From the NCBI GenBank assembly GCA_030748635.1, contig JASMLP010000160.1, positions 28,251 through 92,250 on the forward strand: 64,000 bases of DNA, written 5' to 3'. The stretch comes from Planctomycetota bacterium. GTDB lineage: Bacteria > Planctomycetota > JACQVV01 > JASMLP01. The notes under the pieces were generated by a model. The model worked only from the letters and a program-made list of their open reading frames with translations. It made no database searches and was not told the DNA's origin. Positions within the stretch are counted from its first letter, which is position 1. Every line of letters starts with the position of its first letter. The position numbers and the translations under genes are program-made. Positions 8,287 through 17,105 of this stretch are shown here, piece after piece.

Positions 8287-8838
8287 CTACTTTACGAGTT
8301 TGTCCAGGTCTTCAACTCGTGCGATATAAGGCAAATTCCTGTACCGACCTTCATAATCCAGTCCGTAACCGATCACAAAATGATTGGGAATGGTGAAACC
8401 CAAATAGTCGATCGACACTTCCTTGAGAGTTCGAGCCGGCTTGTGAAGCAAACTACAGACGGACAGACTTCGGGGTTGCCTGGCGGAAAAGTTCGCCAGA
8501 AGATAATCCATCGTGATTCCGGTATCGATGATGTCCTCCACCAAAATGACATCCATATCCTTCACCGGTTGAGTGGTATCAAAATCGAAACGGACGGTAC
8601 CTGATGATTCCGTACGGTCTCCATAACTCTGAACTCGCAAGAAATCGCAAGTGAGCGGAAGATCGATCTGTCGGGCAAGGTCGCTCATGAAGAGAAAACT
8701 CCCCTTGAGTACCCCAACGAGGACCAACGACTGGGCACGATCTCGATAATCGTCGGTGATCTTAGCTCCCAGTTCCGAGATTCGACTCTGGATCTCCTCT
8801 TCGGACAAAAATATAGGTGGACGCCATTGTTCATTCAT
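8287..8838 (-). CDS. hpt: Hypoxanthine phosphoribosyltransferase
   Basis: The 183-residue purine salvage enzyme transfers phosphoribose from PRPP to hypoxanthine or guanine. Key motifs are LVGVLKGSFLFMSDL near residue 45, the flexible-loop SYGDRTESSGTVRF, the PRPP-binding VILVEDIIDTGITMDYL near residue 100, and the C-terminal base-binding FVIGYGLDYEGRYRNLPYI. The frame is open further upstream, but that extension overlaps upp. I chose ATG 8838 (MNEQWRPP), seven bases after the upp stop. It forms a salvage pair with upp. Confidence 0.93.
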   Translation of the reverse strand: MNEQWRPPIFLSEEEIQSRISELGAKITDDYRDRAQSLVLVGVLKGSFLFMSDLARQIDLPLTCDFLRVQSYGDRTESSGTVRFDFDTTQPVKDMDVILVEDIIDTGITMDYLLANFSARQPRSLSVCSLLHKPARTLKEVSIDYLGFTIPNHFVIGYGLDYEGRYRNLPYIARVEDLDKLVK

Positions 8839-8845
8839 CGTGAAT

Positions 8846-9733
8846 TCAAACGAAACTGTTGTTAAGAATTTCTCCGAATCCGCCCCCACCAGGAACGATG
8901 TACTGGTGCTCGTTGAGCCCACATTCATCGTCCCAATTTTGACCGGGTACCGAACTGAGAACTTCGGGAGAGGAGAGCCCACGATCCAGTCGAATCGCAT
9001 ATATAGCGACATCCGGATGCGTTTCGGTCATTTTTCGAATGTATTCAGGTGTAACGATCAGATGCAAGGCGACATATTTACGAGCGACCCCCGGAACATC
9101 ATCCTTGTAAATTGAAACGGCCCGGCACAAAGATCCACCTGTCGCCCCCATGGGATCAGGGAAAACGACCATAGCGTCTTCGACCGGTCCGCCGATTTTG
9201 GATCCCCCCACCCGAACACCTGTCACCTGTTCGTCCTGATCGGTTTCTCGATTCATACTGATATGATCCTGACGGACTTCCTGTGGATCGAGGATGTAAT
9301 TGAACGCCGTATAACAGATTTGGGCCGGGACCGTGCCCGCTCTGGCAATATTGACAACGACTGTTTTGGCGCCTGGATCGATAATATTTCCCCGATAACG
9401 ACCCTGCGGAGTATGTTCGATCATGCGGGTACTCGAATCAACCTCAACCAGTGGATATTCCGCATTGATCACAATACGAACAAGATTTTGGTAGATCGTG
9501 TTGATCAGTTCCCCAACCCGGGGTTGATAGGTATCAGGCGAGCACAATCGGGTCAAATGAGTCATGAGAAATGGATCCGAAAGAATATGCACATTCTTAG
9601 GGTAATGGTGTTCGATCTCGTTGACTCGGTAGCCGAAGCGGCAGTATTGAACGTCCTTTTCCTGGTGCACCGGAGATTCCTTTTCTGGTACGGGAGTGAC
9701 ATCGGGGGTGTTCATAACGGATATTTTCATCAC
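8846..9733 (-). CDS. upp: Uracil phosphoribosyltransferase, long form
   Basis: The 295-residue enzyme would convert uracil plus PRPP to UMP. The PRPP-binding motif is VVFPDPMGATGGSLCRAV and the uracil-binding C-terminus is DDECGLNEHQYIVPGGGGFGEIL, both near-identical in character to UPRTases. The usual bacterial enzyme has about 208 residues; this one carries an N-terminal part of about 80 residues with HYPKNVHILSDPFLMTHLTRL and some internal additions, like the longer UPRTase forms. ATG 9733 gives the longest frame, with ATG 9730 and 9715 also possible. It lies 13 bases after the sigma-54 regulator stop. Confidence 0.92.
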   Translation of the reverse strand: MMKISVMNTPDVTPVPEKESPVHQEKDVQYCRFGYRVNEIEHHYPKNVHILSDPFLMTHLTRLCSPDTYQPRVGELINTIYQNLVRIVINAEYPLVEVDSSTRMIEHTPQGRYRGNIIDPGAKTVVVNIARAGTVPAQICYTAFNYILDPQEVRQDHISMNRETDQDEQVTGVRVGGSKIGGPVEDAMVVFPDPMGATGGSLCRAVSIYKDDVPGVARKYVALHLIVTPEYIRKMTETHPDVAIYAIRLDRGLSSPEVLSSVPGQNWDDECGLNEHQYIVPGGGGFGEILNNSFV

Positions 9734-9746
9734 CCGGTCGCCTTAC

Positions 9747-11786
9747 TCAAGGCATCGGGATCTGGTACTCCTTAATTTTCTTGTCCAATGTCGGTCGTGA
9801 TATTTGCAGCATCCGCGCCGCTTCGACTTTTTTCCCACCAGACTTTTTGATCGCCTGAGAGATACAGATCCGTTCGGTTCGACGGATGATGTCAGGCAAA
9901 GCGAGATTTTCACCCGTGAGGCTATTACGAATACCGTGCGCGAGATCTTCTCCACGCATATTGGCGGGTAGGTCTTCAGTTTGAATTTCTTCTCCATCGG
10001 ACAGGACGACCAATCGTTCGATCAAATTCCTCAATTCACGTACGTTCCCAGGCCAAGAATAGGAAAGGAGTATGGCCATGGCATCCGAGGAAAACCGACG
10101 GACATCCTTGCCGATCGACTGAGCGAATTGTTCGAGGAAATGTTGCGCCAGAATTTCGACATCCCCTTCACGATCTCGCAAAGGCGGCAAACTGACGGGA
10201 ACAACAGAAAGACGATAGAAGAGGTCTTCTCTGAATCGCCCTTCTTTCATTTCCAGTTCGAGATCTGCATTGGTCGCGGCGACGATGCGAACGTCAACCT
10301 TGATCAGATGAACCCCACCGACTCGGTGAAAACATTTTTCCTGGAGCACTCTCAGCAGTTTGGTCTGAGTAGGCGAATCGATTTCTCCGATTTCATCCAG
10401 AAAGAGCGTCCCGCCGTCCGCGATTTCGAATTTTCCTGGCTTGGTCTTGTGAGCACCGGTGAACGCACCCTTTTCATGGCCGAAAAGTTCGCTCTCCAGG
10501 AGAGTTTCGGTCATGGCCGCGCAGTTCACCGCAACAAACGGTTTCCCGTGACGGTTCGAATGTTCGTGAATCATTCGAGCAGCGATTTCCTTGCCGGTCC
10601 CCGTTTCACCTCGGAGCAAAACAGTTACATCGCTGGTTGCGACTTTGAGAAGTTGACTGGAAACATCGTTCATCTGCGGGCTATTTCCGACGAACTGGTG
10701 TTCTCTCGATATCCTCTCCCGAAGAAGTCCGACTTCGGCTCGAGTAGACCGGGCGGTCCGAGCGCACTGGATGGCGGAAGCCGCCTGGCTTGCGAGAGTA
10801 ACAAGAAGATCAAGATCTTCATCTGCAAAGGAGGTGCGCGCTTCCAATACGTCCAGATAGAGCACACCGAGAACTTCATCACGAGCGATCAGTGGAGCGC
10901 ACAGCAGGCTGCGAATCTCTGAAAACTTGATGGATTGCGAACTATCGAAACGTGAATCGTGCCGTACGTCCACCGACAGAACGGCCTTTCGATCAGTATA
11001 GGCCATCTGAAGTATGGTGGAAGATATGCTCACATCTTCGGACGAATTGGCGTCCCTGGGTTCAGGCAAGCCTTCTTCGTGGAAGGCCAGGGCAACCGGA
11101 TGAGGGTTATCCTTGGCGTCGGGGATCAAGACCACACAACGATCCGCATCCAACAGCTCGACAATCAACTGAGCAATGGATTGAAGTAGATCTTCGAGGT
11201 CTAAATTCTCGGCCATCATCTTGCCGACCTCGTAGAGGCCATGAAGTCGAGAGCGCAAAATTTTGAGTTGCGGCGATTCGATTTCGTTTTGCGATGAATG
11301 TATCGAAGAGTCCTCGGGTAACAGAAGCCCGAGTACATCCTGGGCATCCTTGGTCACTAATCCCTCGTGCGCGTGTCCGTGCTCTGTGACGAAAACGGGA
11401 TGCGTACTTACCGAAGACTGGGAACCGAGTAAGATCTCGAATGTTGGTTCATAAACCAGCCGATTATCGCCGATCCGGATCTCATCGCCCTTGTTCAGGG
11501 CCGTGGCGCAATCGATCTTCACATCGTTGACCAACACTCCATTTCGGCTACCGGTATCTTCAATCAGATGCACGTCATTTTGCCAGAATATCCGGGCGTG
11601 ATTCCGGGAGATCTGGGTGCCGGATATTGCGATTTCATTCGAGGAACTACGCCCAATCGTGGCCTGATCTTCGAATTCGAAGACCGTACCAATCGCCTCA
11701 CCGCTGACCAGAACAACTCGCGCCATCTTGATGGGAAGTTTACCCGATAGAGGGTTCGGTTCATATAGCGCAGTCTCGGGTTCCAT
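9747..11786 (-). CDS. Sigma-54-dependent activator with FHA, GAF, AAA+ and Fis-type HTH domains
   Basis: The 679-residue protein is a sigma-54 activator. An FHA domain at about residues 20-110 (ATIGRSSSNEIAI, QISRNHARI, DTGSRNGVLVND) would bind phosphothreonine peptides. A GAF domain follows at about 175-330. The AAA+ domain has Walker A GETGTGKE near residue 392, the sigma-54 contact loop ESELFGHEKGAFTGA near 438 and the Walker B GGTLFLDEIGEI. The Fis-like HTH at the C-terminus is KVEAARMLQISRPTLDKKI. Start may be ATG 11786 or 11726. FHA input points to control by Ser/Thr kinases such as the divergent kinase 123 bases away. It heads the upp-hpt-isomerase run. Confidence 0.92.
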   Translation of the reverse strand: MEPETALYEPNPLSGKLPIKMARVVLVSGEAIGTVFEFEDQATIGRSSSNEIAISGTQISRNHARIFWQNDVHLIEDTGSRNGVLVNDVKIDCATALNKGDEIRIGDNRLVYEPTFEILLGSQSSVSTHPVFVTEHGHAHEGLVTKDAQDVLGLLLPEDSSIHSSQNEIESPQLKILRSRLHGLYEVGKMMAENLDLEDLLQSIAQLIVELLDADRCVVLIPDAKDNPHPVALAFHEEGLPEPRDANSSEDVSISSTILQMAYTDRKAVLSVDVRHDSRFDSSQSIKFSEIRSLLCAPLIARDEVLGVLYLDVLEARTSFADEDLDLLVTLASQAASAIQCARTARSTRAEVGLLRERISREHQFVGNSPQMNDVSSQLLKVATSDVTVLLRGETGTGKEIAARMIHEHSNRHGKPFVAVNCAAMTETLLESELFGHEKGAFTGAHKTKPGKFEIADGGTLFLDEIGEIDSPTQTKLLRVLQEKCFHRVGGVHLIKVDVRIVAATNADLELEMKEGRFREDLFYRLSVVPVSLPPLRDREGDVEILAQHFLEQFAQSIGKDVRRFSSDAMAILLSYSWPGNVRELRNLIERLVVLSDGEEIQTEDLPANMRGEDLAHGIRNSLTGENLALPDIIRRTERICISQAIKKSGGKKVEAARMLQISRPTLDKKIKEYQIPMP

Positions 11787-11909
11787 GGACGATGATTCTG
11801 AACAGATCCCGCCTGTGACTGAACTTGAAACGGTGAGTCTTTGGAACTATTCTTCATCGGATCTTCGTTTTACCCGAGACGGACAAATCATATCGTTCCC
11901 TTCTTCACC

Positions 11910-13319
11910 ATGCCCCAATCGCCGCGCCCATCCTTACCTACCCAAGCCTTTGAAAACCTACGTCTCCGTCTCGCAAGGTTTCGTATTCGGGAGGAGATTG
12001 CCCATGGAGGATCCTCGGTTATCTTCCGGGTCTATGATGAAGACCTCGACCGCCAGTTAGCCCTCAAGGTGATTGTCCCAGGAGGGGTAAAGACCCCCTC
12101 CCCGGGCCGAGTCCTTGAAGAGGCCCGGAATCTGGCCAAAGTCAATCATCCTGCAATTTTGCATGTCTATGGCGCCGGAGAAGTTTCCGGATTGCACTAC
12201 ATTCTCCTCCAGTATGTCCGTGGCCAAACCCTCGACAGGTATATCGAAGAGAATGCTCCACTGCCTTGCCTTCAATCGCTTCACTGGATCGAACAAGCCG
12301 CGGATGCGCTGAATGCGGCCCATCAACACGATCTGATTCATCGGGACGTGAAACCCAGCAACCTGTTACTTTCAGATTGTGGCCTGATTTACTTGATGGA
12401 CTTTGGCATTGCGGTCGATCCTAGCGACTCGACTCCAGATGCTGCCGGCACCTATCTTTACAGCTCCCCTGAGCAAAACCGTCTACTTCGACTCGATGTT
12501 CGATCCGACATATACAGCTTAGGAGTCGTCCTCTATCAACTCCTCACCGGAACCCTTCCGCTGGTGGCCCGTTCCGCTCAGGAGATGTCCCAGAGACAGT
12601 CTAACGGGAGCAGTTTGCCGATAGAGGAACTTCGTCCCCAACTGCCTAAATCGGTATGTAGCCTGGTTTCTCGCATGCTCTGCGCGGCCCCTTCCAAGCG
12701 CATTTCGACCATGCAACGGGTTCAGGAAGAAATCCGAGCGATTCGCCTCCATCTCGAATCCGCCCACTCCTCTCAAAAATCGATCCACAATCTCGCTCAG
12801 CCCGTTTCCTTATCGAAAACATATCCAAGGGGTGTCACCAGACCCTACCGTTTACTCTGGATAGCCTCCTTTCTGATCCTGACTATTCTCGTTTCTAAAC
12901 TTTGGGTAGGAAATGTTTTCACCCCTCCAAAGGCTTCCTCGTCTCCTCCCAGTCTTGAAATGAACGTTTCGAATGTGTTGGTCTCGATCGCCCCCATCCA
13001 ACACCCAACCGATTGGATCGATAGGGAAAAGCTTTTGGAAAAATTAGAATCGGGCTTACGTGAACAGTTCGTGCGAGAACGAGGATTTCTCTTCAGATCC
13101 GAAGACAAGGCGTTTTACCGAATCGAACCTTCCGTATCCATGCTACCTCCCCATTCCGCTCAGATTACCCTTCTGGTGAGAAGGATCTCCACGGGAGCCA
13201 TTCTTTTTGGTGAATCGTTGGTAGGTAAACGAGAGGAACTGTCACGGATGCTCCACAATCTTTCAGAAATGTTGATTCACCGATTAGCTCAAATTCGGCC
13301 GGAAAAGCCCTCTCCGTAG
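11910..13319 (+). CDS. Ser/Thr protein kinase with one membrane helix
   Basis: This Hanks-type kinase has 469 residues from ATG 11910. The kinase domain covers about residues 20-285: glycine loop EIAHGGSSVIFRV, catalytic lysine in LALKVI, catalytic loop LIHRDVKPSNLLL near 143, DFGIAV, and SSPEQ before DVRSDIYSLGVVLYQLLTG. A membrane helix at about 313-332 (YRLLWIASFLILTILVSKLWV) is followed by a periplasmic domain of about 130 residues of no known family. It is divergent from the FHA/sigma-54 regulator, whose FHA domain could read its phosphorylation. The activation segment is shortened and its APE-like element is SPEQ, common in bacterial kinases. Confidence 0.9.
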   Translation: MPQSPRPSLPTQAFENLRLRLARFRIREEIAHGGSSVIFRVYDEDLDRQLALKVIVPGGVKTPSPGRVLEEARNLAKVNHPAILHVYGAGEVSGLHYILLQYVRGQTLDRYIEENAPLPCLQSLHWIEQAADALNAAHQHDLIHRDVKPSNLLLSDCGLIYLMDFGIAVDPSDSTPDAAGTYLYSSPEQNRLLRLDVRSDIYSLGVVLYQLLTGTLPLVARSAQEMSQRQSNGSSLPIEELRPQLPKSVCSLVSRMLCAAPSKRISTMQRVQEEIRAIRLHLESAHSSQKSIHNLAQPVSLSKTYPRGVTRPYRLLWIASFLILTILVSKLWVGNVFTPPKASSSPPSLEMNVSNVLVSIAPIQHPTDWIDREKLLEKLESGLREQFVRERGFLFRSEDKAFYRIEPSVSMLPPHSAQITLLVRRISTGAILFGESLVGKREELSRMLHNLSEMLIHRLAQIRPEKPSP

Positions 13320-13521
13320 CGAATACGAAAGAGCGCACATCTTTATCTGGCCCTTGGGCCCCAGTGGAACGCGAAGCATTCTCGGTCTTTTCTTGACCCA
13401 TAGAACGGTGTTCATACAATTGGGCGCTTCTGGACTTATTGATCGAACCCGCAACCGTACGGATTCGGATGCTTCGTGTGTAAATCGGTCCAGAAACCGT
13501 TTTCCGCTCTTTGTCATAAAT

Positions 13522-14025
13522 ATGGGTGAACTAGCGCCAGACGATAACTACTTCATGGAACGAGCCCTTTCTGAAGCCCAGAAGGCCGAAGAAGCTGGGG
13601 ACGTTCCGGTGGGTGCTGTCGTCGTGCGTGATGGAATCATCATCGCTCGAGCACACAATCAGAGAGAACTGCTCTCTGATCCTACGGCTCATGCTGAAAT
13701 ATTGGCACTCACTCAAGCGGCGAGTGTCGTTGGAACTTGGCGGCTCATCGATTGTGACCTTTTCGTCACCAAGGAGCCCTGTCCGATGTGTGCGGGGGCT
13801 CTCATCAATGCGCGTATTCGACGGGTTGTTTTGGGTGCTCGGGATATCAAAGGCGGTGCTTGCGGATCGGTTCTAAACATTACCAACCATCCGCAACTCA
13901 ACCATCAGGTTACGGTCGAAGATGGAATCCTGAGTGATGTTTGCGCGTCGATTTTAACCAGTTTTTTTGCCAATAAACGGAGAGGTGCCAGAGCGGACGA
14001 ATGGGACGGTCTCGAAAACCGTTGA
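13522..14025 (+). CDS. tadA: tRNA-specific adenosine deaminase, 3' end overlapping a tRNA gene
   Basis: The 167-residue enzyme deaminates A34 to inosine in the anticodon of tRNA-Arg(ACG). Zinc and catalytic motifs are THAEILAL (HAE) and EPCPMCAGALI (PCxxC), with DVPVGAVVV upstream, as in all TadA proteins. I chose ATG 13522 (MGELAPDDNYF). The annotated frame stops only at 14023-14025, inside tRNA-Ser(CGA), so the last 15 or so residues are encoded by tRNA sequence. A run of seven T at 13962-13968 precedes this. A minus-one slip there would stop at TAA 13974-13976, just before the tRNA. This suggests that the family-typical end may be reached by slippage, or that a base is miscalled. Confidence 0.92.
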   Translation: MGELAPDDNYFMERALSEAQKAEEAGDVPVGAVVVRDGIIIARAHNQRELLSDPTAHAEILALTQAASVVGTWRLIDCDLFVTKEPCPMCAGALINARIRRVVLGARDIKGGACGSVLNITNHPQLNHQVTVEDGILSDVCASILTSFFANKRRGARADEWDGLENR

Positions 14026-14069
14026 GCCCCTACGGGGTTCCGTGGGTTCGAATCCCACCCTCTCCGCCA
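13979..14069 (+). tRNA. tRNA-Ser(CGA)
   Basis: The acceptor GGAGAGG pairs with CCTCTCC, and the discriminator G and an encoded CCA end at 14069. The anticodon loop CTCGAAA gives CGA, which reads UCG. There is a long variable arm typical of serine tRNAs (GAGCCCCTACGGGGTTC region) and a T-loop GTTCGAATC. The 5' half overlaps the tadA frame. Confidence 0.95.
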
Positions 14070-14132
14070 AGTTCATGAACCCAAAATACATAGAGACATC
14101 GATTGCAATATGCATTCTTTGTAAATCACATT

Positions 14133-14222
14133 GGAGGGGTCGCATAGAGGCCGAGTGCGCTCGCTTGGAAAGCGGGTAGGTGGGAAACTGCCTCGTGGGT
14201 TCGAATCCCACCCTCTCCGCCA
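14133..14222 (+). tRNA. tRNA-Ser(GGA)
   Basis: The acceptor GGAGGGG pairs with CCTCTCC (one G-U pair), with an encoded CCA at the end. The anticodon loop TTGGAAA gives GGA, which reads UCC and UCU. The long variable arm and GTTCGAATC T-loop mark a serine tRNA. It directly abuts the SRP RNA and lies 63 bases after tRNA-Ser(CGA). Confidence 0.95.
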
Positions 14223-14473
14223 TGCCATGCTAGATGGGGACGTAGCGGAGCCCTTTTCCTGAAATCCGCTGTATCGGGATCGATGTTCTTTTGAGGTGTC
14301 TCGTTCTTCAGGCGCTTCGCGGTGTACGCGACGGTGAAGGTCAGGCCCCTTGCAATGAAGTGGTTGCTAACCGGGTCAGGGGCGAGAGCCAGCAGCCCTA
14401 ACAATTTACTTCATGTGCCGAGGGATCACCGGGCTGGAGTTGGCTGCTGTCGAATCCTGCGGGGCAGGCATCG
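14223..14473 (+). ncRNA. ffs: Signal recognition particle RNA, long form with Alu domain
   Basis: The 5' part has the Alu-domain signature TGCTAGATGGGGACGTAGCGG followed by CCTGAAATCCGCT, as in Bacillus scRNA. The S-domain helix 8 is seen as CCGGGTCAGG, GGCGAGAGCC with a GAGA tetraloop, and AGCAGCCCTAA, then TGTGCCGAGGG. The ends pair (ATGCC with GGCAT), giving about 250 nt. The ends are estimates to within a few bases. It stands between tadA/tRNA-Ser and dnaX, the same order as in Bacillus. It binds Ffh for co-translational targeting. Confidence 0.92.
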
Positions 14474-14518
14474 AAAAAGGATGCATGGCTTTTCTTTTCA
14501 ACCCATTGAGTTTGATCC

Positions 14519-16222
14519 GTGACTTACCAGGTGATCCCTCGAAAATATCGTCCTCGATTATTCGAAGATATCGTCGGTCAAAACCCGATTGTTCAGACCA
14601 TACAGGGCGCAATCCGATCTGAACGTATCGCGCACGCCTTTTTGTTCACGGGCCCTCATGGGGTAGGAAAAACTTCAACCGCCCGAGTGCTTGCCAAGGC
14701 GCTCAATTGTGAACAAGGGATCTCGGATTCACCCTGTGGTGACTGCGAAAGTTGCCTACGCATTGCCCAGGGGGTGGACCTCGATGTCCGCGAAATTAAC
14801 GGGGCGGATAATCGCGGTGTGGACGAAATACGAAACATCATCGAAGAATGTCGGCTTTCCCCTACCAGTTCCCGGCTAAGGGTTTACATCATCGATGAAG
14901 TTCATCAACTTACCGATGCGGCGTTCAATGCGCTTCTCAAGACTCTAGAAGAGCCCCCCCCACACGTACATTTCATTCTTGCCACCACACAACCTTCGGA
15001 TATCCCCTCTACGATTCAATCTCGATGTCAGAGATACGATTTCCGGCCGGTTCAGATTCGTGATGTCGTAGAACGTCTTCAATCCATCTGTTCGAAGGAA
15101 AAGATCGATTCGGAAGAGGTCGTTCTTTATCGGTTGGCCAGTCGAGCCGACGGCAGCCTTCGAGATTCTCAAAAACTTTTGGACCAACTGGTTTCCTTTC
15201 AGGGCAAAAAGCTGACAGAAAAGTCCCTGGTAGACTGGCTCGGCCTTACCCCTCAAGAAGAACTGAATCAGACTGTCCAGGACCTTATCCAAGGAGATGT
15301 TCCTTCGCTACTCTCTCGCCTGGATCGTTTTTTCCAAGAGGGCAAGGATCTAGGTGAATATCTCGAATCGTTGATCCAACATTTGAGAAATATGCTTCTT
15401 GCCAGTTACGAGGGGCTGGATCCTTCCTTACTTCAAATCGGCAAGAATGAATTTCAGGTCCTTCGTGATTCAGCCCAACATTTCGATGCTGAAACCACCC
15501 TCTTGTTGATTCAGCATCTTCTCGAACTACAGCGCAGGATGTCCCGCCCCGGCGCACATCGAGTGTTGGTGGAAATTACATTTCTCAAGATGGCGCAATT
15601 TCGCAATTTACTACCACTAAGTGAAGCAATCGAAATTATATCGAAGACGGGTCTTTCAACACCCAGCCCGCCCCAGAGTCCGCCCGGCAGTTCTTTCCAA
15701 TCAAAACATCGCCAAGTTCCTCAATCCCCCCAGCTTTCTCGCCCAGTTCAACAACCGCACACGCCTCCAACGGCCCAGACTGCTGTGCCCACATCAACCC
15801 TCGAGAGCAAGACTCGCTCCGTTCCTACGGCATGCGAGCACCCTGTCCATTCGATTGAAGAGATCCGAAAGCGGTGGCCACAAGTCCTTTCGAACATTGC
15901 TGCCCAAGACCCGCATCTCGAAGCGTTACTGAGACCGGCTCAGTTACGCTCCTTCGAGCAACAGGCGCTTACCCTGACCTTCAATTCAAAATCTAAATTT
16001 ACCATTACCCAAATTCGGGACACCGAGCGGATTCTGAGAGTGGAGGAGGCGGTCCGGGTAGTTCTTGGAGAAAACATACGGTTGCGGCTCGAAATCGAAC
16101 AAGATCAACTTCCCAATCGGTCCCGATCGTCTCAAGCCAGAGAGGATCCATCTGTCCTTCAAGCCCTGGAACTTTTTCAAGGCCGAATCGTTCATGTAGA
16201 GGAGCCCAGACATGGAAAATAG
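14519..16222 (+). CDS. dnaX: DNA polymerase III subunits gamma/tau
   Basis: The 567-residue clamp-loader ATPase starts at GTG 14519 with the typical MTYQVIPRKYRPRLFEDIVGQ. Walker A is GPHGVGKTSTA near residue 46. The zinc-binding cysteines lie in LNCEQGISDSPCGDCESC, followed by the NGADNRGVDEIRNI segment. The DExx box is YIIDEVHQLTDAAFNALLKT with the SRC motif QSRCQRYDF. After about residue 375 a Pro/Ser/Gln-rich linker leads to a tau-like C-terminal domain. No internal slippery A-run was noticed, so a separate gamma form is not evident. It overlaps ybaB by 11 bases. Confidence 0.95.
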   Translation: MTYQVIPRKYRPRLFEDIVGQNPIVQTIQGAIRSERIAHAFLFTGPHGVGKTSTARVLAKALNCEQGISDSPCGDCESCLRIAQGVDLDVREINGADNRGVDEIRNIIEECRLSPTSSRLRVYIIDEVHQLTDAAFNALLKTLEEPPPHVHFILATTQPSDIPSTIQSRCQRYDFRPVQIRDVVERLQSICSKEKIDSEEVVLYRLASRADGSLRDSQKLLDQLVSFQGKKLTEKSLVDWLGLTPQEELNQTVQDLIQGDVPSLLSRLDRFFQEGKDLGEYLESLIQHLRNMLLASYEGLDPSLLQIGKNEFQVLRDSAQHFDAETTLLLIQHLLELQRRMSRPGAHRVLVEITFLKMAQFRNLLPLSEAIEIISKTGLSTPSPPQSPPGSSFQSKHRQVPQSPQLSRPVQQPHTPPTAQTAVPTSTLESKTRSVPTACEHPVHSIEEIRKRWPQVLSNIAAQDPHLEALLRPAQLRSFEQQALTLTFNSKSKFTITQIRDTERILRVEEAVRVVLGENIRLRLEIEQDQLPNRSRSSQAREDPSVLQALELFQGRIVHVEEPRHGK

Positions 16223-16601
16223 CCCCCCCAACAACCCGTTCGATTTTGGTCAGATCCTCGGAAAACTCGGTGGACTCGGTGGAGCCAGCGATCTTCTCAA
16301 GCAAGCACAAGACCTTCCGGCCAAGATGAAAAAGATCAAATCGGAGGCTAGCCAGAAAACACTACGTGTTTCCGTGGGGGGTGGTGCCGTTGAAATCGTT
16401 TGCCGCGGTACGGGAGAAATCGAAACCCTAAAAATCGCTCCCTCAGTCGTAGATCCCAATTCCACCGAAGAGCTTGAAGACCTCCTTCGTGCAGGAGTCA
16501 ATGAAAGTTTACGCCAAGCTCGCGAGATGGTCCGGATTGAGATGGCGAAAGCGACCGAACACTTACCGATTCCGCCGGGAATGCTCGACGATCTGGACTG
16601 A
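16212..16601 (+). CDS. ybaB: YbaB/EbfC-family nucleoid-associated protein
   Basis: The 129-residue protein matches the YbaB/EbfC family of small dimeric DNA-binding proteins. The N-terminal 20 residues are Gly/Asn-rich. Then come a helix DLLKQAQDLPAKMKKIKSE, the beta motif VSVGGGAVEIVCRGTGEIETLKIAP, and VDPNSTEELEDLLRAGVNESLRQAREM. It overlaps the dnaX stop, the classic dnaX-ybaB pair. The recR gene that usually follows is missing here; a convergent FabZ-like gene ends two bases away. Confidence 0.92.
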   Translation: MENSPPNNPFDFGQILGKLGGLGGASDLLKQAQDLPAKMKKIKSEASQKTLRVSVGGGAVEIVCRGTGEIETLKIAPSVVDPNSTEELEDLLRAGVNESLRQAREMVRIEMAKATEHLPIPPGMLDDLD

Positions 16602-16603
16602 AA

Positions 16604-17092
16604 TCACACCGCAGGGAGTAACGCCCCCATCACTTTGGCCTCAAAAGCGATCTGGTCTCCCACGATCCCCTGAGCCTTGAATACGGACATCCTCGCCCGA
16701 ACACGCTCACCCACAAGTATCAGGATCAAATCATCACCTGGATACACGGATTCACGAAACCGGACTTTATCCAATCCGTAAAACCCGAGAAAACGATCCG
16801 AATTCTCAGGAAAAATACGCTTATAGGCGTAGGAAGAGACCTGAGCCGCTGCTTCCAGCATCAATACACCAGGCATTAAGGGACGACCGGGAATATGTCC
16901 TCGCGCCCAGTACGCGTCTTCACTTTGGTGTGAATGCCCGATGAAGAGTTGCTGATCCATATCGATTTTCAATATCGATGTGAGCATTTCAAATTCGAAA
17001 CGCTGCGGATTGAAATTTCGGATCTCCTCTTGGGAGACCAGCGGTTTCCCAAAATCGAGATCATCTATGGAGGCAAGGAATTTTGGTGGCAT
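16604..17092 (-). CDS. FabZ-like 3-hydroxyacyl-ACP dehydratase
   Basis: This hot-dog-fold protein of 162 residues has the FabZ signature AYWARGHIPGRPLMPGVLMLEAAAQ-like run at about residues 60-84 (catalytic His in RGHIPG, where FabZ normally has GHFPG), and then LGFYGLDKVRFRESVYPGDDL. It would dehydrate 3-hydroxyacyl-ACP in fatty-acid elongation. The N-terminus is longer than in standard FabZ and no acyl-chain genes are adjacent, so a specialised dehydratase for lipid-A or a modified fatty acid is possible. It begins 13 bases after the ptsP stop, suggesting co-transcription. Confidence 0.8.
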   Translation of the reverse strand: MPPKFLASIDDLDFGKPLVSQEEIRNFNPQRFEFEMLTSILKIDMDQQLFIGHSHQSEDAYWARGHIPGRPLMPGVLMLEAAAQVSSYAYKRIFPENSDRFLGFYGLDKVRFRESVYPGDDLILILVGERVRARMSVFKAQGIVGDQIAFEAKVMGALLPAV

Positions 17093-17105
17093 CGGAAAAT
17101 AGATC

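Noticed and set aside
14322..14522. Short ORF between tRNA-Ser and dnaX
   Set aside because: The stretch is the SRP RNA; the reading frame is incidental.
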